A stretch of DNA of 64,000 nucleotides from Sporosarcina globispora (GTDB lineage: Bacteria; Bacillota; Bacilli; Bacillales; Cytobacillaceae). This document shows, one piece after another, positions 17,251 through 26,439 of this stretch. How positions within the stretch are numbered: the stretch's first letter is position 1; the number at the start of each line of letters is the position of its first letter. The position numbers were made by a program, and so were the translations under genes. The notes beneath the pieces were generated by a model. The model searched no databases and was not told the origin of the DNA. It saw only the letters and a list, made by a program, of their open reading frames with translations. The DNA lies in NCBI RefSeq assembly GCF_001274725.1, contig NZ_LGUF01000007.1, forward strand, positions 4,202,916 to 4,266,915, given 5' to 3'.

Positions 17251-18540
17251 TTATTTCTTAGGCACAATCTGGCAAACCGTAAACCGGTCTTCGCTTATCA
17301 AATCCCCTGCGGCAGTTTCCACATCTTTAAGGGTGATGCTTTCAAGCGTTGGCACAACATCAAACAAATCCATCTCATTAAAAGCATACCGGGTGAATTG
17401 GTTTGCGATATATTCCGGTGAATTAACGGCACGCAGGAATGCCCCTATTTTCTTCTTCTTTGTCCGATCAAGTGTTTCCTGTGAAATAGCTCCTTTTTCC
17501 CTTGCGTCCAGGAGCATCTTTTTCAATGTATCGGCCAATCGGTCAGGATCGTTTGTGTCTCCGCCCACCATGGCAAATCCGAAGCCCTGCTCCTGTGTAT
17601 AATCAAAAGAGAATGTGTCATCAATTAAACCTTCATTATACAGTGTGCTATAGTGATCAGAGCTTTTTCCGAACAAGATATCCAGCAGCACATTCAGACT
17701 CAGCTCATTTTTAAGCATGTCCTTGCCGGATTGGGCTGCATTTTTGCTCTTTATCCCAACAAGGCACTTCGATGTCTGAACATTCATCTCAAGTACTTTT
17801 TTCTTTTCGGCAGCTTCAGCCGGCTCTTCTTCGAATCGACGTTTTATTTCAGGGATTTCATTATAATCCTTTTTGTTCTGGTTAGTTCTCACCTGGGACA
17901 TAATCTGATCCGGATCCACTGGTCCGACGATGAACAAGAGCATGTTGCTTGGGTGGTAGAAGGTTTCATAGCATTCATACAGCATATCTTTCGTGATATG
18001 GGAAATCGACTCGATTGTACCTGCGATATCGATTTTAACCGGATGATTTTTGTACATATTTTCAATCAGGCCAAAATATAAGCGCCAGTCAGGGTTGTCA
18101 TCATACATGGTGATTTCCTGGCCAATGATGCCCTTCTCTTTTTCAACAGTCTTTTCTGTAAAATAAGGTTCCTGAACAAAGTCGATCAGTGTCTCAAGAT
18201 TCTTCTCCACATTGGAGGTGCTTGAGAATAAGTAAGCCGTTCTTGTAAATGAGGTAAAAGCATTAGCTGACGCTCCCTGCTTGCTGAACTGCTGGAATAC
18301 ATCACCATCTTCTTTTTCAAAAAGCTTATGCTCCAAAAAGTGTGCAATTCCATCTGGAACTTTTACAAATTCATTTTTCCCAGGCGGCAGGAAATGATTG
18401 TCGATCGAACCATATTTCGTCGTAAAAGTGGCATAGGTCTTATTAAATCCTTTTTTCGGCAATATATATACATCCAGCCCATTATCAAGCTTTTCATAAA
18501 ACAACTCTTCCTGAAGCTGTTCAAAAGTGATTTTTTCCAT
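17251..18540 (-). CDS. ymfH: M16-family metallopeptidase YmfH (catalytic partner)
   Basis: A 429-residue pitrilysin/insulinase-type peptidase. The inverted zinc motif HFLEHKLFE (HxxEH) is present, with the downstream Glu region EKEKGIIGQEI. It pairs with YmfF, which lacks the motif, like other two-subunit M16 pairs (for example AlbE/AlbF or mitochondrial-type peptidases). Its ATG overlaps the end of ymfF, so the two are probably made together. Substrate unknown; peptide maturation is an inference. Confidence 0.93.
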   Translation of the reverse strand: MEKITFEQLQEELFYEKLDNGLDVYILPKKGFNKTYATFTTKYGSIDNHFLPPGKNEFVKVPDGIAHFLEHKLFEKEDGDVFQQFSKQGASANAFTSFTRTAYLFSSTSNVEKNLETLIDFVQEPYFTEKTVEKEKGIIGQEITMYDDNPDWRLYFGLIENMYKNHPVKIDIAGTIESISHITKDMLYECYETFYHPSNMLLFIVGPVDPDQIMSQVRTNQNKKDYNEIPEIKRRFEEEPAEAAEKKKVLEMNVQTSKCLVGIKSKNAAQSGKDMLKNELSLNVLLDILFGKSSDHYSTLYNEGLIDDTFSFDYTQEQGFGFAMVGGDTNDPDRLADTLKKMLLDAREKGAISQETLDRTKKKKIGAFLRAVNSPEYIANQFTRYAFNEMDLFDVVPTLESITLKDVETAAGDLISEDRFTVCQIVPKK

Positions 18541-19820
18541 TACTTGCCCGCCTCCTTTCCTGTCAGGAAATACACTGTATCTAAACTGACCTTCTTGGCT
18601 GCTTCTGTAATTTCCTCTTTTGTCACTTTATCCATTTCATCCATCCACGTTTGAAGTGTAATCTCTTTGCCTGATACCACATTATGATAGAGGACTTCCA
18701 CGATTCCGCGGGCGGTATCAACGGTTTCCAAAAGCTGGTTTTTTATGACCGCTTTGGTCTGTTCCATTTCCTGTTCCGTAAAGTCACCATTTTTCATGGC
18801 TTCCAATTGTTCTTTAATAATATTCACTGCCTGGTCATAATTACTGTTATCGATTCCGGACATAACCATCATCAAGCCTTTATGGCTTTCAAGACGACTG
18901 GCTACATAGTATGCGAGACTTGCTTTTTCGCGCACATTCAAGAACAGTTTTGAATGGGAGAAGCCTCCGAAAATTCCATTGAACACTTGAAGGGCATAAT
19001 ACTCAGGGTCACCGTAAACGACATTGGTACGGTAGCCGATATTTAGTTTTCCCTGTTTGATATCCTGTTCTTCCCTGACTTCGTTAACGGATACCCTGGT
19101 TGTTCCAACCGAAGCGGGTGCTGTCTTAGGTGATCTTTCTTTAAAAGATAAAAGCTCACCTGCGCAGGATTCAGCATCTGCTTCATTCACGTCACCGATA
19201 ACATATAAATCAAGTTCATCCTGCACAAGTGCCTGCTGATAATATTCATAAAGACTTTCAGGGGTAATTTTGTCCACATCTTCTTTCTCGCCATGTACAT
19301 GCAGCGCATAAGGCTCATCTTTGCACATTTCCTGTACCAGCCTGAAATTGGAATAGCGCATTTTATCATCATTGACCGATTGAATTCGCTGTTTCAGCGT
19401 CCTTTTTTCTTTTTCAACTGTATCCGGGTCAAAAGCGCCGCCTTTCACATTTGGCTTTGTCAGTATTTCCGCTAAAAATTGAAACGCTTTTTTTAATAGA
19501 GGAGTTTGATCTGAAAGAAACTTTTCATTCGCAATTTCAACTGATACGGTAATGACATGGTACTCCCCTTTTTTCGACAAATCTACAAAAAGAGTCGCTC
19601 CATATAATTCATCGAGATAAGAGCGCAGCTTTCCGGTAGTAGGGTAAGACGAACTGCTGCTTTGCAGGACATGCGGCAATAAAGACCTTAATGTAACAGT
19701 GTCCTTTTCAAGCGGGGCTTTCATTTTCCAAACCAATGTATTGGTTTTATATTTCTCCGTTTTGACTACATGAAGCTTATAGCCATTCATGCCTTTTACG
19801 GATTCAGAGATTACGGTCAT
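18540..19820 (-). CDS. ymfF: M16-family peptidase-like YmfF (non-catalytic partner)
   Basis: A 426-residue insulinase-fold protein whose N-terminal half has no HxxEH zinc motif; the corresponding region has an ELYGATLFVDLSK segment. The C-terminal half keeps the typical NGIFGGFSHSKLF and REKASLAYYV features of the non-catalytic M16 lobe. It overlaps ymfH. It is expected to shape the substrate chamber for YmfH. The upstream region to the remnant at 20034 has no other gene. Confidence 0.9.
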   Translation of the reverse strand: MTVISESVKGMNGYKLHVVKTEKYKTNTLVWKMKAPLEKDTVTLRSLLPHVLQSSSSSYPTTGKLRSYLDELYGATLFVDLSKKGEYHVITVSVEIANEKFLSDQTPLLKKAFQFLAEILTKPNVKGGAFDPDTVEKEKRTLKQRIQSVNDDKMRYSNFRLVQEMCKDEPYALHVHGEKEDVDKITPESLYEYYQQALVQDELDLYVIGDVNEADAESCAGELLSFKERSPKTAPASVGTTRVSVNEVREEQDIKQGKLNIGYRTNVVYGDPEYYALQVFNGIFGGFSHSKLFLNVREKASLAYYVASRLESHKGLMMVMSGIDNSNYDQAVNIIKEQLEAMKNGDFTEQEMEQTKAVIKNQLLETVDTARGIVEVLYHNVVSGKEITLQTWMDEMDKVTKEEITEAAKKVSLDTVYFLTGKEAGK

Positions 19821-20018
19821 TTCTTTTCCTCCTGTCGGTAAATTGTTGAATCCAAAGTATGGTCATTATTAAAAAACCGGGAACATCCCCTATATGTATA
19901 CACTTTGCTGCTATCTTCTATAATATCCCTTGTTTTAAATCATATTCTTACTATAACTTGCTCTATTTCTTTAATTCAAGTTATTGGCTGTATTGGAAAG
20001 TAATACAACAAAATAAAA

Positions 20019-20034
20019 ACCCCTATTAAGGGGT
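20019..20034 (-). terminator. Terminator after the GGDEF remnant
   Basis: A 6-bp stem (ACCCCT/AGGGGT) with a 4-base loop, then TTTTATTTT on the minus strand. It is probably the original terminator of the lost diguanylate cyclase gene. Confidence 0.75.
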
Positions 20035-20292
20035 CAACTTCTTGAAACTGCCTTTAGAGTAAATCCATGATTTTTCATAACCTTTCCGCATTCAAAATGC
20101 ACCTGATTTTTCCCGGAATTCTTGGCCTGATAAAGATGCTGATCAGCAATTTCAAGACTTTTATTCGCCTTGCGGGTGGAGTTATGGAGTGATACGCCAA
20201 AGCTCATGCTGATGGGGACTTTCAGAAGAGAACTTTTTTTCATTAATCATTTCAAAAATGGCCTGAAAAAAGGATTCGAGCTTCATTTCATC
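20034..20292 (-). pseudogene. Remnant of a GGDEF-domain (diguanylate cyclase) gene
   Basis: The minus-strand frame ending at 20034 reads ISMSFGVSLHNS...ADQHLYQAKNSGKNQV, the hallmark C-terminal end of a GGDEF domain. Just upstream, in another frame, lies DEMKLESFFQAIFEMINEKK, which fits the preceding GGDEF helix. The frames join across an A7 run on the minus strand (plus-strand T run at 20234-20240). The catalytic GGDEF loop and any sensor domain are missing, because the nucleoside-transporter operon terminator begins at 20294. It looks like the tail of a truncated gene. Confidence 0.8.
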
Positions 20293-20293
20293 A

Positions 20294-20326
20294 AAAAGCC
20301 CCATTTCCGAAAGAAATGAGGCTTTT
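20294..20326 (-). terminator. Terminator of the nucleoside ABC transporter operon
   Basis: A 14-bp stem (AAAAGCCTCATTTC with GAAATGGGGCTTTT, one G-U) with a 5-base loop, followed by TGATGA; the T-run is at the end of the stem. Confidence 0.88.
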
Positions 20327-20330
20327 CTGT

Positions 20331-21290
20331 TTAGCGTTTTCCTTTTATATATGGAGTACCAGCTGCTTTTGGAGCATCTGCGCGTCCTATGAAGCCAGTA
20401 AGTGCCAGGATGGTTAAAACGTATGGTGCAATAAGCAGATATACATTTGGAATATTCTCAAGGAATGGAAGGCTTGAACCGATGATACTCAAGCTTTGTG
20501 CAAATCCGAAAAATAACGCTGCACCCATAACGCCAAGCGGATGCCATTTACCAAAAATCAATGCCGCCAATGCCATAAAGCCCTGGCCGCTGATGGTTGC
20601 ATGGCCGAAGTCTGAGGAAATGGACTGTGCATATACACCGCCTCCAATACCTGCTAGGGCACCGGAGATTAATACCCCAATGTATCGCATTCTTGTAACA
20701 TTAATACCCATTGTATCGGCAGCCATCGGGTGTTCACCGACCGCCCGCAACCTTAGCCCGAATGGAGTTTTAAACATCACAAACCAGGCAAGAAATGCAA
20801 CGGCAATGGCAGCGAATGAAGTATAATAAGTGTTTGAGAAGAACAATTTACCGATAACAGGTATGTCGCTCAAAAATGGAATATCCACTTTGCTGAAACC
20901 TTTTTGAATGATATCTGTCTGGCCTTTTCCATAAATGAACTTTACCAGGAACAGTGCAGCTCCAATTGCAAGGAGGTTAATCGCAACCCCTGATACAACC
21001 TGGTCTGCTCTGAATGTAATAGAAGCAACAGCATGCAGGATGGATAACAGTGCTCCGACAACCATCGCTGCAAGGAGAGCAACCCACGGCGTCATGCTGC
21101 CAAATACATCTACGAACGTAAGGTTAAAGACAATGGCAGTGAAAGCCCCAATCACCATTAACCCTTCTAAACCAATATTTACAACTCCGGAGCTTTCAGA
21201 AAAGTTTCCGCCCAATCCAGTGAAAATAAGCGGGGCAGCCCAAAGCAAAGTTGATGGAATGATAATTAATAAGATTTCCATTAAGCCCAC
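20331..21290 (-). CDS. nupQ: Nucleoside ABC transporter permease (NupQ/YufQ type)
   Basis: A hydrophobic 319-residue permease of the branched-chain-type ABC superfamily, with about 8-9 membrane helices. Family features include GLEGLMVIGAF near the N-terminus and FGLRLRAVGEHPMAADTMGI, the cytoplasmic loop that contacts the ATPase. It directly abuts the second permease at 21291. With NupO, NupP and the BMP lipoprotein it forms a purine-nucleoside importer (guanosine in B. subtilis). Exact substrate not provable here. Confidence 0.9.
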   Translation of the reverse strand: MGLMEILLIIIPSTLLWAAPLIFTGLGGNFSESSGVVNIGLEGLMVIGAFTAIVFNLTFVDVFGSMTPWVALLAAMVVGALLSILHAVASITFRADQVVSGVAINLLAIGAALFLVKFIYGKGQTDIIQKGFSKVDIPFLSDIPVIGKLFFSNTYYTSFAAIAVAFLAWFVMFKTPFGLRLRAVGEHPMAADTMGINVTRMRYIGVLISGALAGIGGGVYAQSISSDFGHATISGQGFMALAALIFGKWHPLGVMGAALFFGFAQSLSIIGSSLPFLENIPNVYLLIAPYVLTILALTGFIGRADAPKAAGTPYIKGKR

Positions 21291-22349
21291 TTACTTCACC
21301 CCCTTTTTGCTGATACGGTCAATAAAGATGCGAATCATATAGCTTGCTGCAACAAAAAACACAATAAGTGCAATGATTATGTCTACTAATTCATTTGGAA
21401 CTCCAGCTTCAAGCGGCATGTTTAAGGCACCGACCTTCAAGCTTCCAAATAGCAATGCTGCAAAAATAATTCCAATCGGTCCGTTCCCGCCTAGAAGCGC
21501 AACTGCGATACCGTCAAATCCTACTCCGGTAAACCCGCCTTTGATGGCTGCATATCCGAATGTACCCAGTGCCTCCATAGCTCCTGCAAGACCTGCAAAT
21601 GCCCCTGAGATTACCATTGAAAGAATAATGTTCTTACTGACGCTCATGCCTGCATATTCAGACGCATGCTGGTTGAAGCCTACAGCGCGCAACTCGTATC
21701 CCTTTGATGTTTTTTCTAATAGGAACCACATAATAAATACACAAGCTAAGGCAATTAAAATTCCCCAATGCAGACGTGAATAATCAGTAAGTCCCTCAAG
21801 AAAAGGAGATCGCAATGATGCAGAATCTGCAATCATTTCAGTACGGTCGCTTTTTTCAGAAAGAACCGTACGGATTATATAGTTGCTTACATGCAATGCC
21901 ACATAGTTCATCATGATCGTAACAATTACTTCATGGACTTTGAACTTCGCTTTCAGTAATCCTGGAATGAATGCCCAAAGTGCACCCGCTGCTGCAGCTG
22001 CGAGAACTGCGAGCGGCAGGTGGATGAACTTAGGAAGTTCAAATGCAACCCCTACCCAAACAGCTGCAAGCCATCCGACGATCAGCTGTCCTTCAACACC
22101 GATGTTAAATAATCCTGTACGGAAAGCAAATGCAACTGCCAAACCGGCAAGAATTAAAGGAGTCACCTGTCTGATTACTTCACCAGTGTAGTAGATTTCC
22201 CCGAAAGCACCGTTCCATAGGGCAATAAATGCAGCTCCTGCATTATATCCTGCTGCAATCATTATAATTGTACCTACTATTATCCCGAGCAGAACGGCAA
22301 CTAGAGGCACGACAATATTCTTCATGCGATTAGACATGGTTTTCGCCAC
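21291..22349 (-). CDS. nupP: Nucleoside ABC transporter permease (NupP/YufP type)
   Basis: A 352-residue permease, partner of the product of 20331-21290. It has a long N-terminal membrane segment, NIGVEGQLIVGWLAA, and the ATPase-coupling loop KGYELRAVGFNQHASEYAGM. Its start overlaps the 3' end of the ATPase gene by 20 bases, suggesting translational coupling. The two-permease layout is typical of BMP-dependent nucleoside importers. Confidence 0.9.
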   Translation of the reverse strand: MAKTMSNRMKNIVVPLVAVLLGIIVGTIIMIAAGYNAGAAFIALWNGAFGEIYYTGEVIRQVTPLILAGLAVAFAFRTGLFNIGVEGQLIVGWLAAVWVGVAFELPKFIHLPLAVLAAAAAGALWAFIPGLLKAKFKVHEVIVTIMMNYVALHVSNYIIRTVLSEKSDRTEMIADSASLRSPFLEGLTDYSRLHWGILIALACVFIMWFLLEKTSKGYELRAVGFNQHASEYAGMSVSKNIILSMVISGAFAGLAGAMEALGTFGYAAIKGGFTGVGFDGIAVALLGGNGPIGIIFAALLFGSLKVGALNMPLEAGVPNELVDIIIALIVFFVAASYMIRIFIDRISKKGVK

Positions 22350-23865
22350 CCGCTTCCTTCCGTTTAGAACCGGCCATTAATAAACCTAATTCTTGTTCAG
22401 TTGTTTGTTTCGGGTCAACGACTGCTACAATTTCACCCTCATAAATAACAGCAATACGGTCGCTGACATTCATAATTTCATCCAATTCGAAAGATATAAG
22501 CAGTACAGCTTTCCCTTGGTCACGCTGTTCAATCAGACGCTTGTGAATGTATTCAATCGCGCCAACATCCAAACCGCGCGTCGGCTGAGCAGCAATCAGG
22601 AGATCGGGATTACGGTCTATTTCACGTCCGATTATGGCTTTCTGCTGATTACCTCCGGAAAGGGCCCTTGCAAGTGTATACTCACTTGGAGTCCTGACGT
22701 CGAATTCTTTAATCAGAGTTTTTGCTTTACTGTAGATTTCTTTAAAATTCAAAATACCCTTTTTAGAGAATGGAGCTTTGTAATATGTTTGCAGAACCAT
22801 GTTCTCCCCAATTGGAAAATCAAGAACAAGACCATGCTTGTGACGGTCCTGAGGGATATGCCCTACCCCCATCTCCGTTACTTTTCGGGGAGACATGTTA
22901 ATGATTTCTTTGCCATTCAATTTAATTGAACCGCTTTCAGACCTTTTCAAACCTGTAATCGCTTCTATTAATTCGGACTGTCCATTGCCGTCTACACCGG
23001 CAATCCCGACAATTTCACCGGCCCGTACATTAAGGTTAAGTTTATTGACCACGCCTAGTCCCCGGGAATCCTTTACATTTAAATCATGAATTTCAAGTAC
23101 ATTCTCCTTAGGCTCGGAGGCAGCTTTATCCGTTTTGAAAGTAACTTCCCTTCCAACCATTAAACTGGCAAGTTCATTAGGATTCGTCTCGCTGACATTA
23201 ACCGTACCGATACCGACTCCTTTGCGGATAACTGTTACCCGATCACAAACTTCCATGATTTCCTTCAGCTTGTGAGTGATTAGAATAATAGATTTGCCTT
23301 CCTGAATTAAGGTTTTTAAAATCTGGATAAGTTCCTTAATTTCCTGTGGGGTCAGAACAGCTGTAGGCTCATCAAAAATAAGGATTTCTGCTCCGCGGTA
23401 TAATGTCTTAAGAATCTCCACCCTTTGCTGCATTCCTACAGAAATATCTGAAATTTTCGCCTGAGGGTCAACAGCAAGGCCATATCGCTCGGAAATTTCC
23501 CTGACTTCCTTCTCGGCCTTTTTGATATCTATTCTTCCGCCTTTTGTCGTTTCTTTTCCTAGAATGATATTTTCAGTGACAGTGAAGCGGTCTACTAGCA
23601 TAAAGTGCTGGTGAACCATTCCGATACCCAAGTCGTTTGCTATATTTGGATCAGTGATGTGCACCGGTTTTCCTTTAACTTTTATATCACCCTTTTCCGG
23701 CTGATATAAGCCAAAAAGGACGTTCATCAATGTTGATTTGCCGGCACCATTTTCGCCAAGCAGCGCATGAATTTCACCTGGTTTCAGCTGAAGCGTGATA
23801 TTATCATTTGCTACAATCCCAGGAAACTCCTTGCGAATGTTGAGCATTTCAATAACATAATCCAT
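22330..23865 (-). CDS. nupO: Nucleoside ABC transporter ATP-binding protein (NupO/YufO type)
   Basis: A double-cassette ATPase of 511 residues. The first cassette has Walker A GENGAGKST, signature SVGMQQRVE and Walker B ILIFDEPTA. The second has a degenerate Walker A (GVDGNGQSELI) and signature SGGNQQKA, as is usual in sugar/nucleoside-type importers. The frame is open to 23901, but AAGGAG sits eight bases before the ATG at 23865, giving the expected MDYVIEMLNIRKEFPG start. Confidence 0.92.
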   Translation of the reverse strand: MDYVIEMLNIRKEFPGIVANDNITLQLKPGEIHALLGENGAGKSTLMNVLFGLYQPEKGDIKVKGKPVHITDPNIANDLGIGMVHQHFMLVDRFTVTENIILGKETTKGGRIDIKKAEKEVREISERYGLAVDPQAKISDISVGMQQRVEILKTLYRGAEILIFDEPTAVLTPQEIKELIQILKTLIQEGKSIILITHKLKEIMEVCDRVTVIRKGVGIGTVNVSETNPNELASLMVGREVTFKTDKAASEPKENVLEIHDLNVKDSRGLGVVNKLNLNVRAGEIVGIAGVDGNGQSELIEAITGLKRSESGSIKLNGKEIINMSPRKVTEMGVGHIPQDRHKHGLVLDFPIGENMVLQTYYKAPFSKKGILNFKEIYSKAKTLIKEFDVRTPSEYTLARALSGGNQQKAIIGREIDRNPDLLIAAQPTRGLDVGAIEYIHKRLIEQRDQGKAVLLISFELDEIMNVSDRIAVIYEGEIVAVVDPKQTTEQELGLLMAGSKRKEAGGENHV

Positions 23866-24059
23866 TTGTTTCACTCCTTGCTCAAAATATAAGGAAATCA
23901 TTAGTAGTAAGAGGTCAGACCTTGGGAATCCTTAGAAAAACTTGGCCAAAACGCCAAGCTCTTCTTAATGAATAGAAAATTATAATGAATGCATTAAAAA
24001 TCTAAGTGAAATACAGAATTCTTTCTGTCCTTCAATTAAACTTTTAATTTCTTTTAAAA

Positions 24060-24096
24060 AAGGAATAAGAGGCCGCAGTGCACCTGCTTATTCCTT
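24060..24096 (-). terminator. Hairpin after the BMP lipoprotein gene
   Basis: A 10-bp stem (AAGGAATAAG/CTTATTCCTT) with a 17-base loop, followed by TTTTTAAAAG on the minus strand. Between the lipoprotein and transporter genes it may give more lipoprotein than membrane subunits by partial termination. Confidence 0.75.
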
Positions 24097-24105
24097 GTAA
24101 GTTAA

Positions 24106-25212
24106 TTATTCAGCTGAGAAAGAAGCCAGTTCATCTTTTGTAGATGGAACAGTCAGGTCACCATTCTTGATCTTTTCCTGCCATTCTTTAACTGCACCTT
24201 CAATTTCTGCTTTAGTAGATACTTCCGGGTTGATAGGAGCAAGGCCTACGCCATCTTCAGCCAATCCGTAAGTAATTGTTTCTCCGCCAGGGAAGCTGCC
24301 TTCTTTTGCTTTTGTAGTAAGGTCCTTAACAGCATTGTCTACACGCTTAAGAGCAGAAGTAAGGATTACATTATGCTCTTTGCCATCGATTTCAACTACA
24401 CCTTCAGCAGTCTGGTCTGAGTCAACACCAATTGCCCAGATTTCTTTAGCCGGGTCTTTCTTTTTAAGGTCACGCGCTTCTTTGAATAGACCGTTACCAG
24501 TTCCGCCAGCAGCGTGGAAAATCACGTCTACGCCAGAAGAGTACATTTTAGAAGCAATAGTCTGGCCTAATTCAGCTTTATCGAATGCACCAGCATATTG
24601 AACTTCAACTTTAATATCAGGGTTTGCCGCTTGAACACCAGCAAGGAATCCAGATTCAAAACGCTCGATAACCGGAATTTCCATACCGCCGATGAAACCA
24701 ATTTTGTTCGTTTTAGTTGCATTTGCTGCAGCAACACCTGCAAGGAATGCAGCTTCCTGCTCTTTGAACATGATGCTTGCTACGTTTGGCTGATCTACAA
24801 CAGCATCAACAATACCGAAGTGAGAATCTTTTTGCTGCTGGGCAATCTCGTTGATTGCACCTTCCATTAGAAAACCGATACCGAAGACAAGATCAAAGTC
24901 CTGACGTGCTAATGTATTTAGGTTAGTAGAATAGTCAGCATCTGATTGTGATTGAAGATAGTCGAATCCGCCTTTTCCTTTTTCAAGGTCATTTTCTTCA
25001 CCAAATGCCTGTAAACCTTCCCAAGCAGATTGGTTGAATGATTTATCATCTACACCGCCGACATCCGTTACCATCGCTACAGAGAATGCTTTTTCTTTTT
25101 CGTCTCCGCCAGCTGTTTCTCCGCCTTTTTCTTCACTTTTGCCGCAAGCACCCAGAATCGTTCCAGCAGCAAGAACTAAAGATAGCGCCAATCCAAATTT
25201 ACGCTTTTTCAA
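24106..25212 (-). CDS. nupN: BMP-family nucleoside-binding lipoprotein (NupN type)
   Basis: A 368-residue substrate-binding protein of the basic membrane protein (PnrA/BmpA) family. The signal sequence ends in a lipobox, [10 protein letters not shown], with the lipidated Cys near residue 23. A Gly/Glu/Lys linker precedes the mature domain. Recognisable pieces are [33 protein letters not shown] and AGGTGNGLF. It would capture purine nucleosides outside the cell for the ABC permeases downstream. The gene follows the GntR regulator by about 75 bases and is probably in its operon. Confidence 0.93.
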   Translation of the reverse strand: MKKRKFGLALSLVLAAGTILGACGKSEEKGGETAGGDEKEKAFSVAMVTDVGGVDDKSFNQSAWEGLQAFGEENDLEKGKGGFDYLQSQSDADYSTNLNTLARQDFDLVFGIGFLMEGAINEIAQQQKDSHFGIVDAVVDQPNVASIMFKEQEAAFLAGVAAANATKTNKIGFIGGMEIPVIERFESGFLAGVQAANPDIKVEVQYAGAFDKAELGQTIASKMYSSGVDVIFHAAGGTGNGLFKEARDLKKKDPAKEIWAIGVDSDQTAEGVVEIDGKEHNVILTSALKRVDNAVKDLTTKAKEGSFPGGETITYGLAEDGVGLAPINPEVSTKAEIEGAVKEWQEKIKNGDLTVPSTKDELASFSAE

Positions 25213-25287
25213 GGTTGGTACCCCCTAAGAAAATTGTTTTTGCATTAGCGGAATGAATGATTGCGTTTTCGTGCATCCCAGAAAAGC

Positions 25288-26013
25288 TTAGATCCGTTTT
25301 CTGAGAACATGGAAACTGAACTTATCAGCTCTGAAATAATTGACCGAGTACAGAATCGGAGTGTCCGTTTCATCGAAATGCATCTGCTTCAACACAAGCA
25401 ATGCAGTTTCAGGGTCACATTCCAGAATAGGTGAAATTTTCTCGTGATAGCCGATTGGCTCGATTTGGGCAACTGCATATGTGATTTTCCGGTTTGCCTC
25501 TTCCTCAAGCATGTTGAGGATTGATTCTTGTTCGTGGGAAAATGTGTCCGGAAGGATGTTCTCAGGAACTTTATCCACACAATAAACGACCGGTTCACCA
25601 TTCGCAGTTCTTACCCTCTCAATCACGGCAATTTCCTGGTCTAATGAACATGAGAATCTTCGGATATCATCTTCAGTGGGTCCCATTGTTACGGAACTTA
25701 AGAAAACGGTTCCAGGCTTCATCCCTGCCTGCAGAATCATATTTGTGACACTATTAAGCTGTTCGATGCCTGACGTAAACAAAGGCTTTGCATTCACAAA
25801 GGTCCCTACACCATGACGGCGGATAATTACGTTCTCTTCTTCTAGAATGCGCAACGCCTCACGCAGTGTAGCTCTGCTAACACCAAGCTGTTTGGCAAGA
25901 TCAAATTCGGACGGGAGCTTTTCTTTTTCTTTATAGACTCCGTCTTCAATGTCTTGCTTTAATCGATCGATGACTTGCAAATATAAATGCCGGTTATCTG
26001 ACTTAATAGACAT
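25288..26013 (-). CDS. ymfC: GntR/HutC-family transcriptional regulator YmfC
   Basis: A 241-residue repressor-type protein. The N-terminal winged helix has [20 protein letters not shown] and ends near residue 75; the C-terminal UTRA ligand domain follows. The frame is open to 26064, but GGAGGAA sits before the ATG at 26013, which restores the usual family length. A perfect inverted repeat (26043-26060) lies immediately upstream and is a candidate operator. Adjacent nucleoside-import genes suggest, but do not prove, that a nucleoside or its metabolite is the effector. Confidence 0.9.
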   Translation of the reverse strand: MSIKSDNRHLYLQVIDRLKQDIEDGVYKEKEKLPSEFDLAKQLGVSRATLREALRILEEENVIIRRHGVGTFVNAKPLFTSGIEQLNSVTNMILQAGMKPGTVFLSSVTMGPTEDDIRRFSCSLDQEIAVIERVRTANGEPVVYCVDKVPENILPDTFSHEQESILNMLEEEANRKITYAVAQIEPIGYHEKISPILECDPETALLVLKQMHFDETDTPILYSVNYFRADKFSFHVLRKRI

Positions 26014-26042
26014 GCAGGGTTCCTCCAACTTCAGTTCTAAAG

Positions 26043-26060
26043 ACATCAGACCTCTGATGT
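26043..26060. promoter_or_regulatory. Candidate GntR operator upstream of ymfC
   Basis: ACATCAGACCTCTGATGT is a perfect 8-bp inverted repeat with a 2-base centre, the size bound by GntR dimers. It lies 30 bases upstream of the ymfC ATG, within the predicted leader, so autoregulation by roadblock is plausible. Confidence 0.6.
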
Positions 26061-26208
26061 TCAATCATTCCTACTAATCGAAAATACTATAACACTTTTT
26101 ACCCAATAAAGAAATAGAAATTTATCAATTTGTCGAAAAAAGGTGAAAAGAACAAAATGTTTGCAAATCCCTCTGTACCAATTCCTTTTTTCTGGTATAA
26201 TACTCCTT

Positions 26209-26222
26209 TGAAAACGATTACA
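26209..26222. promoter_or_regulatory. cre-like CcpA site 1 upstream of ymfC-nup
   Basis: TGAAAACGATTACA matches TGWAARCGYTWNCW at 13 of 14 positions. It lies about 200 bases upstream of ymfC. Confidence 0.55.
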
Positions 26223-26302
26223 TTTTATTTTTTCTTGTAAATACCCCTGACAAAAAATACTATTTTTTGATGAGTTGAAAGTACCATACCTCTTTCATTT
26301 TA

Positions 26303-26316
26303 TGTAAGCGTTTTTA
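26303..26316. promoter_or_regulatory. cre-like CcpA site 2 upstream of ymfC-nup
   Basis: TGTAAGCGTTTTTA matches the cre consensus at 13 of 14 positions and lies 94 bases from site 1. Two sites in one gap raise the chance of real CcpA binding. Confidence 0.55.
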
Positions 26317-26386
26317 ATAGTATGGCATATTTTCTGGCCTTTTTTTATTGCCGCCATTTTTTTAGTCATATATCTTTCAAAAACAT

Positions 26387-26419
26387 AAAAAATGGCCGTC
26401 CAAAGACTGGCCATTTTTT
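26387..26419 (-). terminator. Terminator after spoIIIE
   Basis: An 11-bp outer stem (AAAAAATGGCC/GGCCATTTTTT) with further pairing inside (GTC/GAC); the minus strand ends in a T6 run. Confidence 0.88.
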
Positions 26420-26439
26420 AATATGTCATGCTAATATAA

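Larger units (their letters stand above)
26014..26439. other. 426-base regulatory intergenic region ymfC-spoIIIE
   Basis: No gene is supported. It contains the candidate GntR operator (26043-26060), a weak -10 (TATAGT on minus near 26085-26090), two cre-like sites (26209-26222 and 26303-26316) and the spoIIIE terminator (26387-26419). Most of it is AT-rich leader or promoter DNA for the ymfC-nup operon. Confidence 0.7.

Noticed and set aside
20034-20243. Expressed 69-residue protein
   Set aside because: Its first residues have no SD and it reads as the tail of a GGDEF domain, so it is better called a remnant.
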